From: Medicago truncatula
Taxonomy: Eukaryota; Streptophyta; Magnoliopsida; Fabales; Fabaceae
Reading direction: 5' to 3'
NCBI RefSeq assembly: GCF_003473485.1
Contig: NC_053047.1
Coordinates: forward strand, 36,380,972-36,444,971
DNA: 64,000 nt
The translations under genes were made by a program, and so were the position numbers. The notes beneath the pieces are model-generated. The model did not search any database. It saw only the letters and a program-made list of their open reading frames with translations, and was not told the DNA's origin. Within the stretch, counting starts at the first letter, position 1, and every line of letters starts with the position of its first letter. This document shows positions 14,550 through 26,936 of the stretch, piece after piece.

Positions 14550-15085
14550 GTTCAGCTCACACTCTCACTCACTACACAACTGTGATTTTGGATGACTGCA
14601 AGAACTATATTATACATATAATATGATGGAGAAATTCTTGTATGTTCACAACCACAAATATAATTGGTTTAAACACACATACATATGGAAATAAATAAAA
14701 AGTTAAAAAAAATTAATTTATTGATATTATATTTAAAAATATTGGTTAATGTGTATGGTTGCCTCTGCCTAAATGATTTGGATTTGGATTTGTATTTGTA
14801 TTTGTGACTATCTAAGAATTTTTCGACATGATGATCATTTTTAATTCATATAACCTTTACCTAGCTGGATAAGATTTCCTTTCAAAATAAAAAGCTGGAT
14901 AACATTTAAATAGGAACGTAATGAGTAACATTCTTCTTTTCTAAAATCCATAATTGCTTAGACAAATTCATATACAGTAAAGTTTTATCATAACATTCCT
15001 TCAAAACTGTAAAAAAAAAAAAACATTCATTCACGTCAGACTTCACTATAGATGTCTTTTGAAAACGTGGAGAAACAAACAATAA

Positions 15086-15159
15086 GGTTTCGTGGTGTAG
15101 TTGGTTATCACGTCAGTCTAACACACTGAAGGTCTCCGGTTCGAACCCGGGCGAAGCCA
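15086..15159 (+). tRNA. tRNA-Val (anticodon AAC)
   Basis: 74-nt cloverleaf. The acceptor stem ggtttcg pairs with cgaagcc with one G-U wobble. The D-arm region tggtgtagttggttatca matches box A. The anticodon arm cagtctaacacactg places AAC in the loop. The T-arm with box B is ccggttcgaacccgg, and the discriminator is A. A T-rich pol III terminator follows (tctttt, then eight T by about 15180). No intron. It looks functional. Confidence 0.96.
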
Positions 15160-15847
15160 TTCTTTTAGGTTCTTTTTTTTCGCGTGAAAATGGCGATAAG
15201 ATTAGTATAAAGATTGGGAATGAAGCTCTATTTTTGTAAAGTTATGTTATATATCGGTTCAAACAAAAAAATATATTAATATAACATCTTATAACAAGAA
15301 TTATAAAAGTTAAACAAGTGCTAAATTTTATATTTTTCGTTGGATTTATTTTTGTTCAAATTCATAACATCTTACAAACAAGCTGTTAATTCATAATTTA
15401 GTTTTTCTACTGGGTATTGAACAAGTTGTTACCGACTGAAATCATTGCAAGAAGTGTGTTTATTATATGTTTTTTTTGAAGAAAAGTGTGTTTGTTTTAA
15501 GTTATTTTTGTATATTATTTAAAATAAAATGATACAAATATGTGTTCTATTTCTAATTTATTAAAGTTTATCCTTGTGTGTATATAGTGGGAGTAAAAGT
15601 TTCTATGAAGATGAGAATAAATCTACGTATAACTATCCATATGCATGTTTAATAAATTTACTAGCCACCACTCCTCCTCCTCCTCCTCTCCTCCTCCTCC
15701 TCCTCCGACTTTTTACCCTCTCTCTTTCTTACTTTCCTTTTATTTTTCTCTTAATTGTTCATTCTTTTCAACTTTTGTCTCAATTCCTCGTTCTTTTATT
15801 TCTTTTTCATCTAATTCGTCTTTCCTATCCCTTTCTTTTCAGGGAAC
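15160..15847. other. Intergenic stretch with CTC-repeat tract
   Basis: Apart from the tRNA terminator and an imperfect (CTC)n tract at about 15666-15709, no gene or element was recognised. Proline/serine-rich readings here are translations of the repeat. Confidence 0.4.
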
Positions 15848-16232
15848 TTCTACGGTACACTCGTAAATTGAGGTGTACCGGTACTCTTGCTTCATAAATC
15901 TATAAACTAACGATCAATTTTATGAAATAAATAGTTATTTGTCGGCATTTATATTTTGGAAAATATGATTTCAGAAGAAAAATGCATCATTCATTGTTTA
16001 TAAGAATCATAGTAATTTTTTCATATTATTGTATAAAATAATCAAAGTTCTCTATTATGAGCGATAAAAATTAAAAAAAATTATTTTGTTTACACTTTTG
16101 ATGAATAAGATTTAATCATTATAATTATAAATGATAAAAAATAATATTTTTCTTCAAAAAAGAATTCATTTACCTATAAAATTAAAAGGTTGGTGTACCG
16201 GTACACTCAAATATGTTGGGTGTACCGTAGAA
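15848..16232. mobile_element. Inverted-repeat element with TTCTACGGTACAC ends
   Basis: Begins ttctacggtacac and ends gtgtaccgtagaa, an exact 13-bp inversion. Each arm also has an inner ggtgtaccggtac motif, so the arms run about 45 bp. No convincing TSD was seen; superfamily undetermined. Confidence 0.65.
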
Positions 16233-16767
16233 TTTGCCTTCTTTTAATTTCTTAATTTTATTTTTGTGGAGTTCTCTAAGATGATAAGAATGTGAAAAAA
16301 CGTCTTCTCATCATTATTTTCATCTTCTCCCAAGTTTCAATGGATGACTCTCCATACCTTTTTTTTTTTTTATGATTCAATCTCACCATATCAATGCATA
16401 ATCTTTTAAATCCTGGTCTACAACCTTCACTTCTTGAACATTAGTATAGGTTTTACAAGCAAAAATTGTTTAATTTTGTCTTCCTTCCTTACAAGCTTTA
16501 TTGGGATCCATCTTTAAGCATGGAATTCAATCCACTTTTATTTCAACAAAAACATGCCAAACAAAGGGGACTTGGTTTGGGAAACATAAGTAATGAGGAT
16601 CCCATGTTCCATACATAATCAAAATACTCACAACAAAAATAAACTTAAGAGTTTGTCATAATTTAAATCAAATAAAACAAAGCAAGTGGGTGTCATGCAC
16701 CCAAGTCTCATTAATTATTCTTGAAAGTTGGATAAAGTGTTCCTTAAAGGTTCATATGATTGAGCCA
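16233..16767. other. 3' flank of the RING-finger gene
   Basis: No coding sequence. The part nearest 16767 is probably 3' UTR of the minus-strand RING gene. The rest is AT-rich with no recognisable element. Confidence 0.35.
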
Positions 16768-18079
16768 CTATGTTGAGTTGCTACTATCATCATCCATGTC
16801 TTCCTCTTCAACAACAAGTTCTTCAGCGACATCATTATCATCATCAACTAATGGTTCTTCAGCAAAATAATTTTCATCAGTCATATAATGAAAAGAAGGT
16901 AGAACGTGCACAATTATTTGAGCAACAAAATCTTCTTCAGAAAAATCTTCTTCTTCGTCACGATCAACAACTTCCACTGATTTTTCCACTATAGATAGAT
17001 GGGGAAACTCTTCTTTAAGCAAAGCCAATTCCTATGTCGAACATAACCTTATTAATTAGTTTTTCATGAAGTTATAATATTTTGTTTATGTAAAATGAAA
17101 TAAATATGTATATCTTACCTCTTTCTCAAACTTGTCAATATCTGGATGCAACAAAGCAATCAATGCATCATAATTTGGATCATCTCTCAGTGAGAGTTGG
17201 GTAGGACAATGTGTGCGACAAATAGGACATTCATTTTTACTGCATATAAAAGCTAAATAAATCAATACAGTTCAAACTAAAAATATGTGAAATATTGATA
17301 AGTAAAGATGGTTGAAGTTTATGGACAAACCCAGAGCGCATGCACTTCTCTATGCACTCTCCGCAGAAACGATGCAAGCATTTTCTTATAGTTTTTGTTT
17401 TCCGTAAGATACCTACATACAATGAAATCAACCATCACATTTTCGTATAGTATCCGATCATTAAACTTATTGCATTTCATTCATAATAATAGTAGTGATA
17501 CAAGATGAAATCTTAATACGAATATGGAACCTAGCATCTGATCATTATTATTATGAAATAATGTTACAAATTACTTTAGTTGTCAACGCAATAAAAATTT
17601 CATGTGTATAAGAACATTTATACAGATATATCATATATGTTGCAGATGTGAATTAAATAAAAAAGCTATTTTATATTGTGATTTTCATCCATAAATTCCA
17701 TTACTTCAAAGAAGTTTTGAATTGTTATTAGTAATTTGAAATTTAAACGAGTTTCAAATTATTTAGATAAATCTCTTGAAAAATATAGAAGTACTTTAAT
17801 TAACTATAGAAAAGTGTGTATTAATTAGGAAAAATCTAGCTTCTTAAAAAAAAAAATTAAGGAAACAACTAGAAATATGTCTAGATTATCTACTTGTACC
17901 AATAAATAGGACATGGAGATAAAATCTTAACACTAAAGATAGATATGCACAAAATGAGAGTAGGACCCCACATGAAGAAGGAAATTTTAAATTAAGAGAG
18001 AGTAGTATTATTAACAATTCAAAATTTATATATGAATATAGAATTATTTACAGATATCTTAAGAATTAAAACTAGAAAT

Positions 18080-18119
<40 letters not shown>

Positions 18120-21100
18120 TAACCAGGAAATTAATAAAAGTGTATCTAGAGTTTATCAAGTTCCACCTTTTAGTACCCTATTGTACCTCTAATTTTAAGC
18201 AAAACATTTTTCTTAGAAAGACTTTCTTTCTCAAAGATAAATATTATGAAGCTAAAAACATACTTATTTATAAATGAAATTTACCAATACCATATATAAA
18301 TAAAAAATGTATTACTCTTTGTGCAAAGTTATGTGCAATTATTACAACACAATTTCATATATATAATCTAAATATTACCATAGATTTTCTCATAAACTGA
18401 TATTAAATTGGTTTGTTCAACATTTTGACCATTTCATTTGATTATATATTGTTACATTCTCTTATGAGAACAAATTTTTTAGTAAAATTACCCATATTTA
18501 CAGTAATAAATAAGAAAATCTAGCCTTAATTATAAATTACATACCAAAGCAAATAGGGCACTCAATCTCATGTATGTTTGACAAATCTATGCTCACATAT
18601 CTGCAAAGAAGCACCAATAGAGGAGAGGAATCCACAAATGTTAGAATGTTGGATTTGTTATTTTCACTTTTCATTTTCTTAAACTGCTATTCGTTTTAAA
18701 TTGCTAACAAGGACATTGAAGACTTGCATAACAACAATTGTGATAGAGAGAATACAAAAACTGGAAAATACATTTTTAGAATCTGTAGAAATATTGTTTG
18801 GACATTTAAAACTAAAATCTAAAAATGCTAGAATTTAAAAAAAAAAAATTATGAAGTATATATTTGATCTATACTCTCTTTTTTTATTAGCTGAAATGAA
18901 AATTAAATTAAATTGGAAGTAAACATGCCTACTTTAGAGAGGTGGGTGGTTCTTTGTTTTTGAAACAACGAAGAGATTACTAGATATTAACCCAAAATGA
19001 AGAAGATAAACACAAGATAACAAAAAGACCTCTTAATTTAGAAACGAGCTACACTCTTCACAAAAAGATAAACCCGGCTCTAAAAGTACATGATATTCAA
19101 GAATTTATAGATTTTGTCTCATCTAATCATTTGACACCTCAGCATATATAATTGTATTAAACATAAAAGTACATGATATTCAAGAATTTATAGATTTTGT
19201 CTCATCTAATCATTTGACACCTCAGCATATATAATTGTATTAAACATAAAAGTACATGATATTCAAGAATTTATAGATTTTTTTTTTGACATTTTAAAAA
19301 AAGAATCTTTTGACAATTATATAAAAGAAATTTTTTTGTTATAAAAACAATTCAATCTTTTATTAATGAAAAAACAGTTCAATCTTCTGACAGTTATTTT
19401 CTCTCTTTTTTAGGTAAGATTTTTTATTACAAAAGACAAAAAATGATAAAAATATTTTGAGGTGTCAAATGATTAGATGAGACAAAATTGAGTTTTTCCT
19501 GTTCATAAACTTTCATAATGGACGAATAAAAGATAGACTATTGGTTAATACTATTGATGAGTAGAAATATTTAAAATATAATGAGTAATTTGTTGAGATG
19601 TTTATGCTACATAAGTTTTAAAAATAAATTAAAAATTGAAATAAAATATTTAGTCGATAAGATCAAAGTAATATATGAATTTTGTTGAGTTATTTACTCC
19701 AAATAAAATATTACTTTTATAAAATTTAAAAAATATTAAAAATATTGTGAATAAACATGGAACCGATATGTGGCATAAAAAACCATACTTTATATACAAA
19801 AAACATTATTATAAAAATAATTGAATTTATGTATAATTTATTACTTAAATTTATTATTATTAATTGCGACATTAATAATCATTTTGCAAGTGTTCCATAT
19901 GAAATTTGGACAATGTCCCTTGAAGTTACAAAGTCAAACTTTTACCACTCGGCTCACACCTCTTAGACTTATCCTATAGATTTTGATAAGACAAAAGTAT
20001 TATACAACCAACTTTCAACAAATTACTAACCAAACAAAAATCATTAGTTAGGAAATCCAGTTATATTTTACTTCACTACAAGAAATTTTTTATTTAATTA
20101 AGACGACAATTGTATAATTTTACTAATTTAATAACGGGTATAGATTTCTACAAGTTCGAGTACTTAAAAAATGTTTATTTTATTATATATATGTATTAAT
20201 ATTTTTGCTGAAACCAATCAATTTCATCTGTCTCTGCATATATTGATTTATAGGTACTTAAAATAGGGTTTATTTTATTTTTTTGTTCGTGTGCATCCAT
20301 TAAGATATTTGTTCTGTACCGATCCGTGATGAATTTTATTTGGGAATGTCATGCATAAAGAATTTTTGTCAACCTAAATTATATGTCTAATCCGAGCAAC
20401 ACCGGATAAATACATTATAGTTCTATTGAAAAGTAAATTTTGAACAACATATAAATGAGAATATGCATAAACTCAATGTCCTAATGTTTTGAGTTAAGAT
20501 GTGGTGTCCAACTTACTTGTATGGTTGGTTTTGACCCTATGTGATGCTCCCCTCATGATCCAACAATGATATCAAAATCGATGGTTAATTAAGGGGTTGG
20601 GTCCTGATCTCAAAAGTCTTTGACAATGATGGTCGGACGGTGTGACCTCACCAAAGTAATGTTCCTTTTTTTATTGTGTTTTATATCGAAAAGGTTATTC
20701 TTGTTCATTCTATCATTGTTGTTTGTTGTCGTGTTGTTATAATATTTGATTCAAACTTGTAAATGGTTCTGCTACTCAACGGTGGGAGTCACCATGAACT
20801 TAAATTCCCGAGCTAGAAGTGAGTATCTATGGTATATATATATCTGAATATGTTTAATTAGGTTCGGTTCATAGGTAAAACCTTGAAGACATTGCCTTAG
20901 GCCTCTAATTATATACAAATTTTACTTGATAAGAAAAGTTCATACATTGTTATTTGCAAGACTAGAGTTGATAACAATTATTCACAAATGAAGTGTCAAA
21001 CAAAATTGATTACATTAATTTAATAAAAGATTTTGTATTATAATTGTAAGAAAAAAAGTTAAACCAAAATTTAGTAATTTTACTAATATACTAGTCTCTC

Positions 21101-22135
21101 TAGTCACATTTATAAACAATTATTCCCCTTTCAAATTCATTAAATAATTGAAGTATTTGAACTATATTATAGTCCAGATACATTAATTATTCAATAAACT
21201 TGAAAAAAATAAGTAAGTCATTTTTTTTTACAGAAATGGCTAACTTATGTTAATAGACAACCCTTAAAGGACCAAACTGGCTCATTTTAAAGATTTTAAT
21301 GTTATTATATCAAATTGAACTTCAAAAATGTGTTAAGGACCAAGTGATATTTAAGCCAAGATAAAATCATACTAAACACCTATCCAAGAATATATTGAGA
21401 AAGAGTTGCAAATAATTCATAGAAAATACATGTTGATGCCTTGGACCTTCCCATGATGTAATTATAATCTAATTAAGCAAAAACCACACACAACCAAAAA
21501 AATTAAGCATGAGACCACACAAGTGAAAACCATAGTGACACTCTCTCAGCTGCCTCGGAGAAACCAACATACAAAAATACACATACATCGTTAATTAGAT
21601 CTTAAGTATGGAAATGTATTTGATCCAAATTTAAACTAAATATATGTATTTTTGTTGCTTATATTTAGGATCAGATGAAGTAATTAAAATCCACATAAAA
21701 ACTTCAAGGGGGGAATAAATGATTGAAGAATAAAACTCTAAAATCCACATAGTATATGAGAGAATATATGAGAAATTGGATTGACGACATACTCTACTTT
21801 TTCAGCTTTCTTTTTTTCTCCAGCGCCCTCTTCATGTTCCTCTTCTTCACCATCTTTTTCTTTAACTTCATCTTGTTCTTCATTATCAGACATATGCATT
21901 TGATCTGATTCTAATGCAAACAAATAAGCAAGATAATAAATATATATATATATAAATAAACAACAATCATTTATGAAACAGATGATGGGAGTGCATAAGA
22001 AAATACAAGAAGCAACAATTATATTATTGAGATAAGATTAAGAAGGAAGAAAAAAAGGTTACCAATTTCATTCTCTTTCTTGGTCACCTCATTCTCTTTG
22101 AGAGACTCTTCATGAGAGCGTTTATTTTCTGACAT
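16768..22135 (-). CDS. RING1-like RING-finger protein, short form
   Basis: Six exons with GT/AG borders and consistent phase: 22135-22063, 21910-21793, 18600-18545, 17412-17331, 17239-17119, 17031-16768; 237 residues. The N-terminus (about 1-63) is highly acidic and charged (EEEEHEEGAGEKKKAEKVEY). YVSIDLSNIHEIECPICFG opens a complete C3HC4 RING: C78, C81, C94, H96, C99, C102, C114, C117, followed by LSLRDDPNYDALIALLHPDI. This order matches plant RING1A/B proteins, the E3 subunit of Polycomb repressive complex 1 that ubiquitinates histone H2A. Plant RING1 proteins are about twice as long and end in a RAWUL domain; here the chain stops after a short acidic tail (EELVVEEEDMDDDSSNST). It may be a small paralog that binds E2 but lacks the partner-binding domain. 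Intron 2 exceeds 3 kb. Confidence 0.82.
18083..18114. repeat. (TA)n microsatellite
   Basis: About 16 TA units inside intron 3 of the RING1-like gene. Confidence 0.9.
19082..19488. repeat. MITE-like inverted repeat whose left arm is tandemly amplified
   Basis: An 83-bp unit starting aaaagtacatgatattcaag occurs at 19082, 19165 and, truncated, at 19248. Each full unit contains attttgtctcatctaatcat then ttgacacctca. The inverted counterpart tgaggtgtcaaatgattaga..gacaaaat lies at 19458-19488. So one arm was duplicated in tandem while the other stayed single. Lies in intron 2 of the RING1-like gene. Confidence 0.8.
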
Positions 22136-23537
22136 TGTGGTCAATAGGAAAGCAAATGCAAATGAAGAGTAATTGTAGTTTAAAGACAGTTTTGTAATTT
22201 GAAAGGTGATAAGCTCTTCATACATGTTATTTCTCGAAGACTAGGTGTACCCTCCCTAAACAATTTGCACTTGATTATTTCCCATTTTATTTAATGATAT
22301 TTCTTCTTCTTTTTTTTGTTTATAATTATTTTTGGTGGTATCAAATTGAATGAATGGAAATATTTATTAACTTCTAAAAGTAACATTATACCAAAAAATA
22401 TATTTGACCAAATTAATGATATATATTTTTTTATATATAAATACTAGCAAATTTCAAACTATGTATTATGCAAAAAAAAAAAAGGAAAATAATTATCACA
22501 ATTTAAAACTCCATCCTTCCAATTTTATATATAAAAAAAAAAAGTTTGACTGTAATTTTGTATTAACCATGAATTATTATATTAAACTGATGACATGTTA
22601 TATGATTATAAATATAAAAAGAATAATAGAAATAAATATTAAATATTACAAACAAAAAAATAACAATTAATAATAAATTCCAGTCACTTGACCAAAAAAA
22701 TTCCAGTTAAAAAATATGAACAAAGAACGCTATTAATATTAAAACTTATTCCTTTTAAAAAACAAAAATAAAAATATTTTCTATTAAAATTTAAAGGCTT
22801 ATTTATACATTTAGTTCATGTAAATAGGGGTCATTTAAATTTTGGTCCGAGAATTTGCTAATCCTTTCAAATGTGACCTACAAGTATTAATCGATTGACA
22901 TTTAGTCTCTCAACTCAGGTAATGACAGCCACATCACTAATTTGTTGACTTGTTAGTGTTGATTGGTTACTGTCAATGGGCCACCTCGGCTTGGTGGGTA
23001 AGTTCATATAAATGGACCAGAGAGGGTCGGCCCACTCTATTCATTGGATAAAAAAATTGAGCCCAACCAAATTAATAGTGGACTACATGGACCGATGGGT
23101 CAGCCTTTACCCGTATTTCAAAAAAAAAATTATAAAAAGAAAATATACAAAGAACAATATAGCTGCATATAACTTTTTTTTTTCATACAAACATATCACA
23201 TAAATTATTATACATCAAATATATCAATGTATTCATAAACTTAGATAAATAATTATATAAAAAAATTATTAAATCAAACGTTCATATGGGATAAATAACC
23301 CAAAAACATCAATACAAATGTAGAGAGTAGTTATCAAAACTCACAAAATGCAACTTGAACACGATAAAATTTAGTCTTACATAATAAAATACAGACCCGG
23401 TGGGCTGGCCCGAAAAGATAAGACCGTTTTTTTCGTGCCTTTTTTACGGCCTGGCCCACACAAGAATAGAGGGCTAATGGGTCGGTCCGATGAGTCTGAC
23501 CCATTTTGACAGCTCTAATTAATTTGCTTCCTGACTC
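22136..23537. other. Intergenic, partial transposon ends
   Basis: 22136-22260 is the likely 5' UTR/promoter of the RING1-like gene. At about 22800-22990 a sequence with the style of the window's Mutator TIRs (attttggtccgagaattt, gccacatcactaat) appears without a matching right arm. 23395-23518 is GC-rich with a hAT-like terminus (cattttgacagctcta) similar to the element at 26239-26936, but no left end was found. Confidence 0.45.
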
Positions 23538-23661
23538 ATCGAAACTTGGTGTGAACGAACAAAAATACGCCTGAGGATCTCAGACAAACGTGGAGTGACC
23601 ATATTACCTCTGAGTTCATCTGGTTTTGGAGAAGACAAAGGGAAATTGGATCGCATTTATG
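23538..23661 (+). other. Unrecognised coding-like fragment
   Basis: From just past a hAT-like terminus the + strand reads ERTKIRLRISDKRGVTILPL and then SSSGFGEDKGKLDRIYDY before a stop at 23657, next to a donor-like AAG|GTGAG at 23661. Composition looks protein-like, but I do not recognise the family. The short reading could be chance. It may belong with the coding-like piece at 25131-25226 as parts of one broken gene. Confidence 0.25.
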
Positions 23662-23701
23662 ATTATTAAGGTGAGAAGCACGCACGCACGCACGAGCGAA
23701 C

Positions 23702-23703
<2 letters not shown>

Positions 23704-23782
<79 letters not shown>
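23704..23782. repeat. (GA)n microsatellite, about 39 units
   Basis: Uninterrupted GA run of about 79 bp preceded by an ACGC run (gcacgcacgcacgcacgagc). It abuts a SIRE-like LTR. Confidence 0.97.
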
Positions 23783-23784
<2 letters not shown>

Positions 23785-23792
23785 CAGACACA

Positions 23793-24788
23793 CATCAATT
23801 ATAATGGTTGCTCCTGCAATTTAGGAGTAGTTCAGTCCCCTTCCACTTCCAAGAGATTTTCACTATAATCACAACTAATTACAAATGCTCAAAGACACGA
23901 CAAAGAAACTTCATCTGCTCAAGCACACAAGTAAGAGATTTGCAAATGCTAAATCACAACTGAAAGAGACTTCTAGGAGTTTACAAATAAAAGAGTTTTC
24001 TTACACTTGATATACAATCAGAGGTGTAAACAATTACAAAACAAAACAAACTTTTAAGACTTTAGAATTTCTAAGATATGAACTTAGTAAGAAATTTGTA
24101 AGTCTTCTATGCGCTTTTAAATTTGAGAGAGTAAGGGCATAGTTAAAATTGCAGAGTCATATTGATATTCTTAAGTCTTCGGCTCCTTATATAGGAAAGG
24201 ATTTGAGAGATGTTGGAGAGTATCAGCGCATTAAGAGTCGTTCAGAAGCTTCAAATCAAAGACATTGAAATGTTGCATGATATGGTTAATGTTGTTTGAA
24301 GAGACATTTTAAATCCATTATAGCAGTTAGAATTATCTATTTTATTCCTTTTCTACTTGAATTTGACTAAGCATATGATTCAGAAGAAGACAAATTGTAC
24401 TTACTGAAAGTGACCATTCTCAAAAGAAGACAAATGTGACTAGGCTTCTGAGTCCCTCAGAGGCTGGATGCCATAGAGTATGGGTGACTCCAAGTCTGAG
24501 TGATTCAGATCCTGATTGTCCAGAGTATGGTCTTCACTTTCTTTTGGGTGACTTCTTCACTTATGATCTGAAATGTTCATATCTGATTGGCCTTTCTTCA
24601 AATTTTCTACCAAGTTTTTTAGCTTCACTTGTGCTTCTGATGCTCTTATACATGTTCAGGCCTTGTTCAATTTTAATCTAAGATCCTGCACTCTAGAATA
24701 TATATTAGCATATTCAATTGTTCTTTAATACTTTGTTATCATCAAAACTCTAGAGGTGTTATACAAATCCAATTTTGTTCCAGCAAAT
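23793..24788 (-). mobile_element. SIRE/Maximus-type copia LTR, probably solo or fragment
   Basis: On the minus strand it opens tgctggaacaaaattggatt and soon reads ctctagagttttgatgataa, wording I associate with legume SIRE-lineage LTRs. A promoter-like cctatataaggagccgaag follows. About 1 kb long, with no polyprotein on either side. Boundaries are approximate and no TSD could be confirmed. Confidence 0.55.
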
Positions 24789-25731
24789 CAGGGTTCTTGA
24801 AGTTCAGGTTTAAGGCGGTTGTATACTCCAGTGGTTAGGCTTTTTCGTTTTCTTTTTGTACAGTTTGTATTGTTGTATGTTTGAACTGTTATGTTTTGTT
24901 GTTTTTACGTTTTTGATCAAAGATTGGGTCATAATTGATTTTACCTTTTTGTAGTGGTTTGATTTCGTAAACTCGAAAGGGCTTGGATGTTTTAACCCAA
25001 AATGGTCTGGTTACTAACGTATTGGACTCATCCCTCGATCTGAGTTCTTACACATTTTTATACATGTTGTGTTTGGTGGTCTGACTTTTTTGATTCTCTG
25101 ATTGTTCCAAATCTGTTGAGATTTGCAGGTTTCGAAGTTTCATGCCTACCTTTGCCCTGATACTTCACGCTCGAAAGAGCTTATGCCTGCTACTTTATTC
25201 AAGGAGTTGTTGGCACTTGAATTTTGATATTGTCTTGGCAGTTGATTCATTCGCCAGTTTTAAACCCTGACTATTCTCCACATATGTTTACTTTTTATAT
25301 ATTTTGTAACTTGGCTTCACACACGTACGCGGGCGGGTTTGCCGGGTTGTGTCCGTGATCAGTAAGCTTGTGTTCTTGGTAGGCCTAATGCCCCCCCTTT
25401 TGTATAACTTTTAATATAATTTTCCTTTTAAAACGTATTCTTTTAAATATTAAAGAATATTATTAAATATTAAAACTTATTCCTTTAAAAAAAATCTATT
25501 AAAATTTAAATCATTAAAATCATTCAACGTGTGAACCATTTTTGGTAAAAAAAAAAAGTGTAAATTAATGATATATTACATATATAGACAATAAAATATA
25601 ATGATATGTATTATATATAAAGAAATTTATTGTAAATAACTATTAATTAATAAAATATTAATACTCACCAAAATAAATAAATAAAACTATTAAAAATACT
25701 AACTTCAAGCAAAAAAAAAATACTATATTCA
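24789..25731 (+). other. Flank of the LTR with possible coding exon remnants
   Basis: Two stretches look exonic. SKSGFLKFRFKAVVYSSG reads at about 24784-24837 and precedes a gt dinucleotide. After a ttgcag acceptor, VSKFHAYLCPDTSRSKELMP then ATLFKELLALEF reads to a stop at 25226; a one-base shift continues NFDIVLAVDSFASFKP. The family is unknown to me. From about 25390 to 25731 the DNA is AT-rich with nothing recognised. Confidence 0.25.
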
Positions 25732-26167
25732 ATTAAAAAAGACTTAATTACACTTTTGGTCCTCGTATTTTGGCCTGCTCACGAAATTGGTCCTGCCCTT
25801 TTAAAACAGAACAAAACTGTCCTTCAGTTATCATTTTTGTTGCACATTTCATCCTACCCCCCATTTTTTTCCTCCAAAAACGCACATGTGTCAGATTTTT
25901 AACTGATGTGGCAAATAAAACACCTATGTGGCATTGCATATGTGGATAATATCATTTATAAAATTGAAGAAATTAATTATATTATTATGGAAAAACATTT
26001 CAACATTGTCATAAATAAGAACAAATTAAAAATTAAAGATATATAAGGGGGGAAACTTAATAGAAACCCTAGTTTCTCAAAATCCCAATTCGATTTCTCT
26101 TCTCCTTGCCTCCTAGAAACAAAAAATTCATCTTGTTCTTACTTGCCTCCATCAGCTCGATTCGACC

Positions 26168-26238
26168 ATGGCAGATAAGGGTAAAGCAAAAGTTGGAGAT
26201 GAACCATCATGGTGGGACCCAGAAACGCACATCTCTCC
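26168..26238 (+). pseudogene. Captured or eroded gene start inside the MULE, cut by a hAT element
   Basis: ATG at 26168 opens MADKGKAKVGDEPSWWDPET followed by HIS and Pro at the hAT border. It is preceded by an untranslated-leader-like CT-rich sequence. Skipping the hAT and one TSD copy, the frame would end within two codons (cct acg tga), so only about 25 codons remain. Family not recognised. Confidence 0.4.
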
Positions 26239-26936
26239 TAGAGCTGTCAAAACGGGTGGCCTGGCCCTAACGGGCTTTGGGCTTTATCGGGCCGGGTCAA
26301 AAAGCCCGGTTGAAAAAACAGGCTTGAAATATATTACCCGAGCCCGGCCCTACACGGGCCGCGGGCTAACCGGCCGGCCCGTATTAAAAATTATTTTTTT
26401 TTTAATATAAAAAAGTACTATAAAATACTCCTATAGTTTTTTTTATAAATAATTTTTTAATATGTTTAAATAATGTCTAGCACAAAAAAAAATTGTAAAC
26501 ATTTTCGTACACCAGTCGTAAACTAAAACGGCGAGGAAAACAATTTTAAATAAATTAGATACGTTATGGTTATAGATATTTACTTCCCTAAAAAAAAGTT
26601 ATAGATATTTATATATTTGATCTTTAAAATTATAAATAACGAAACGGGTAAATATAATTTTATATTACATTCATATGTGTTAATTCATTGAATCTTCACT
26701 TTTATTTTTTACTTTGATAATCAACAAAGTAAAGAATTATTTGAAAAATATATATAATTTATAGGATTTTTTTGTTATCGGGCTACCCGCGGCCCGTTCG
26801 GGCTAGCCCTAATGGGTACCGGGCTTTTTAGGGCCGGGCTAAAAAGCCCTATTAAAATTCGGGCTCAATATTTAAGGCCCAAGCCCTATAATTAAACGGG
26901 CCGGCCCGGAAGGCCCGGCCCGTTTTGACAGCTCTA
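26239..26936. mobile_element. Non-autonomous hAT element (698 bp) nested in the MULE
   Basis: Ends tagagctgtcaaaacggg and cccgttttgacagctcta are inverted exactly for 18 bp. The 8-bp TSD atctctcc is exact on both sides (26231-26238, 26937-26944). The subterminal regions are GC-rich (gggccggg, ccggcccg repeats) around an AT-rich core. Confidence 0.95.

Noticed and set aside
15574-15897. Proline- and phenylalanine-rich frames
   Set aside because: Produced by the CTC repeat and T-rich DNA; no domain, no splice logic.
20500-20880. Possible retrotransposon primer-binding site (gatatcaaaatc, ctcatgatccaaca)
   Set aside because: No LTR on either side and no polyprotein; the similarity to a tRNA-Met complement is too short.
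23395-23518. Complete hAT element ending gacagctcta
   Set aside because: Only the right terminus is visible; no left TIR or TSD could be found, so it is kept as a fragment note only.
23536-23868. Long Leu/Ser-rich and Arg/Glu-rich open frames across the GA repeat
   Set aside because: They are translations of a pure (GA)n microsatellite in three frames; no conserved protein features.
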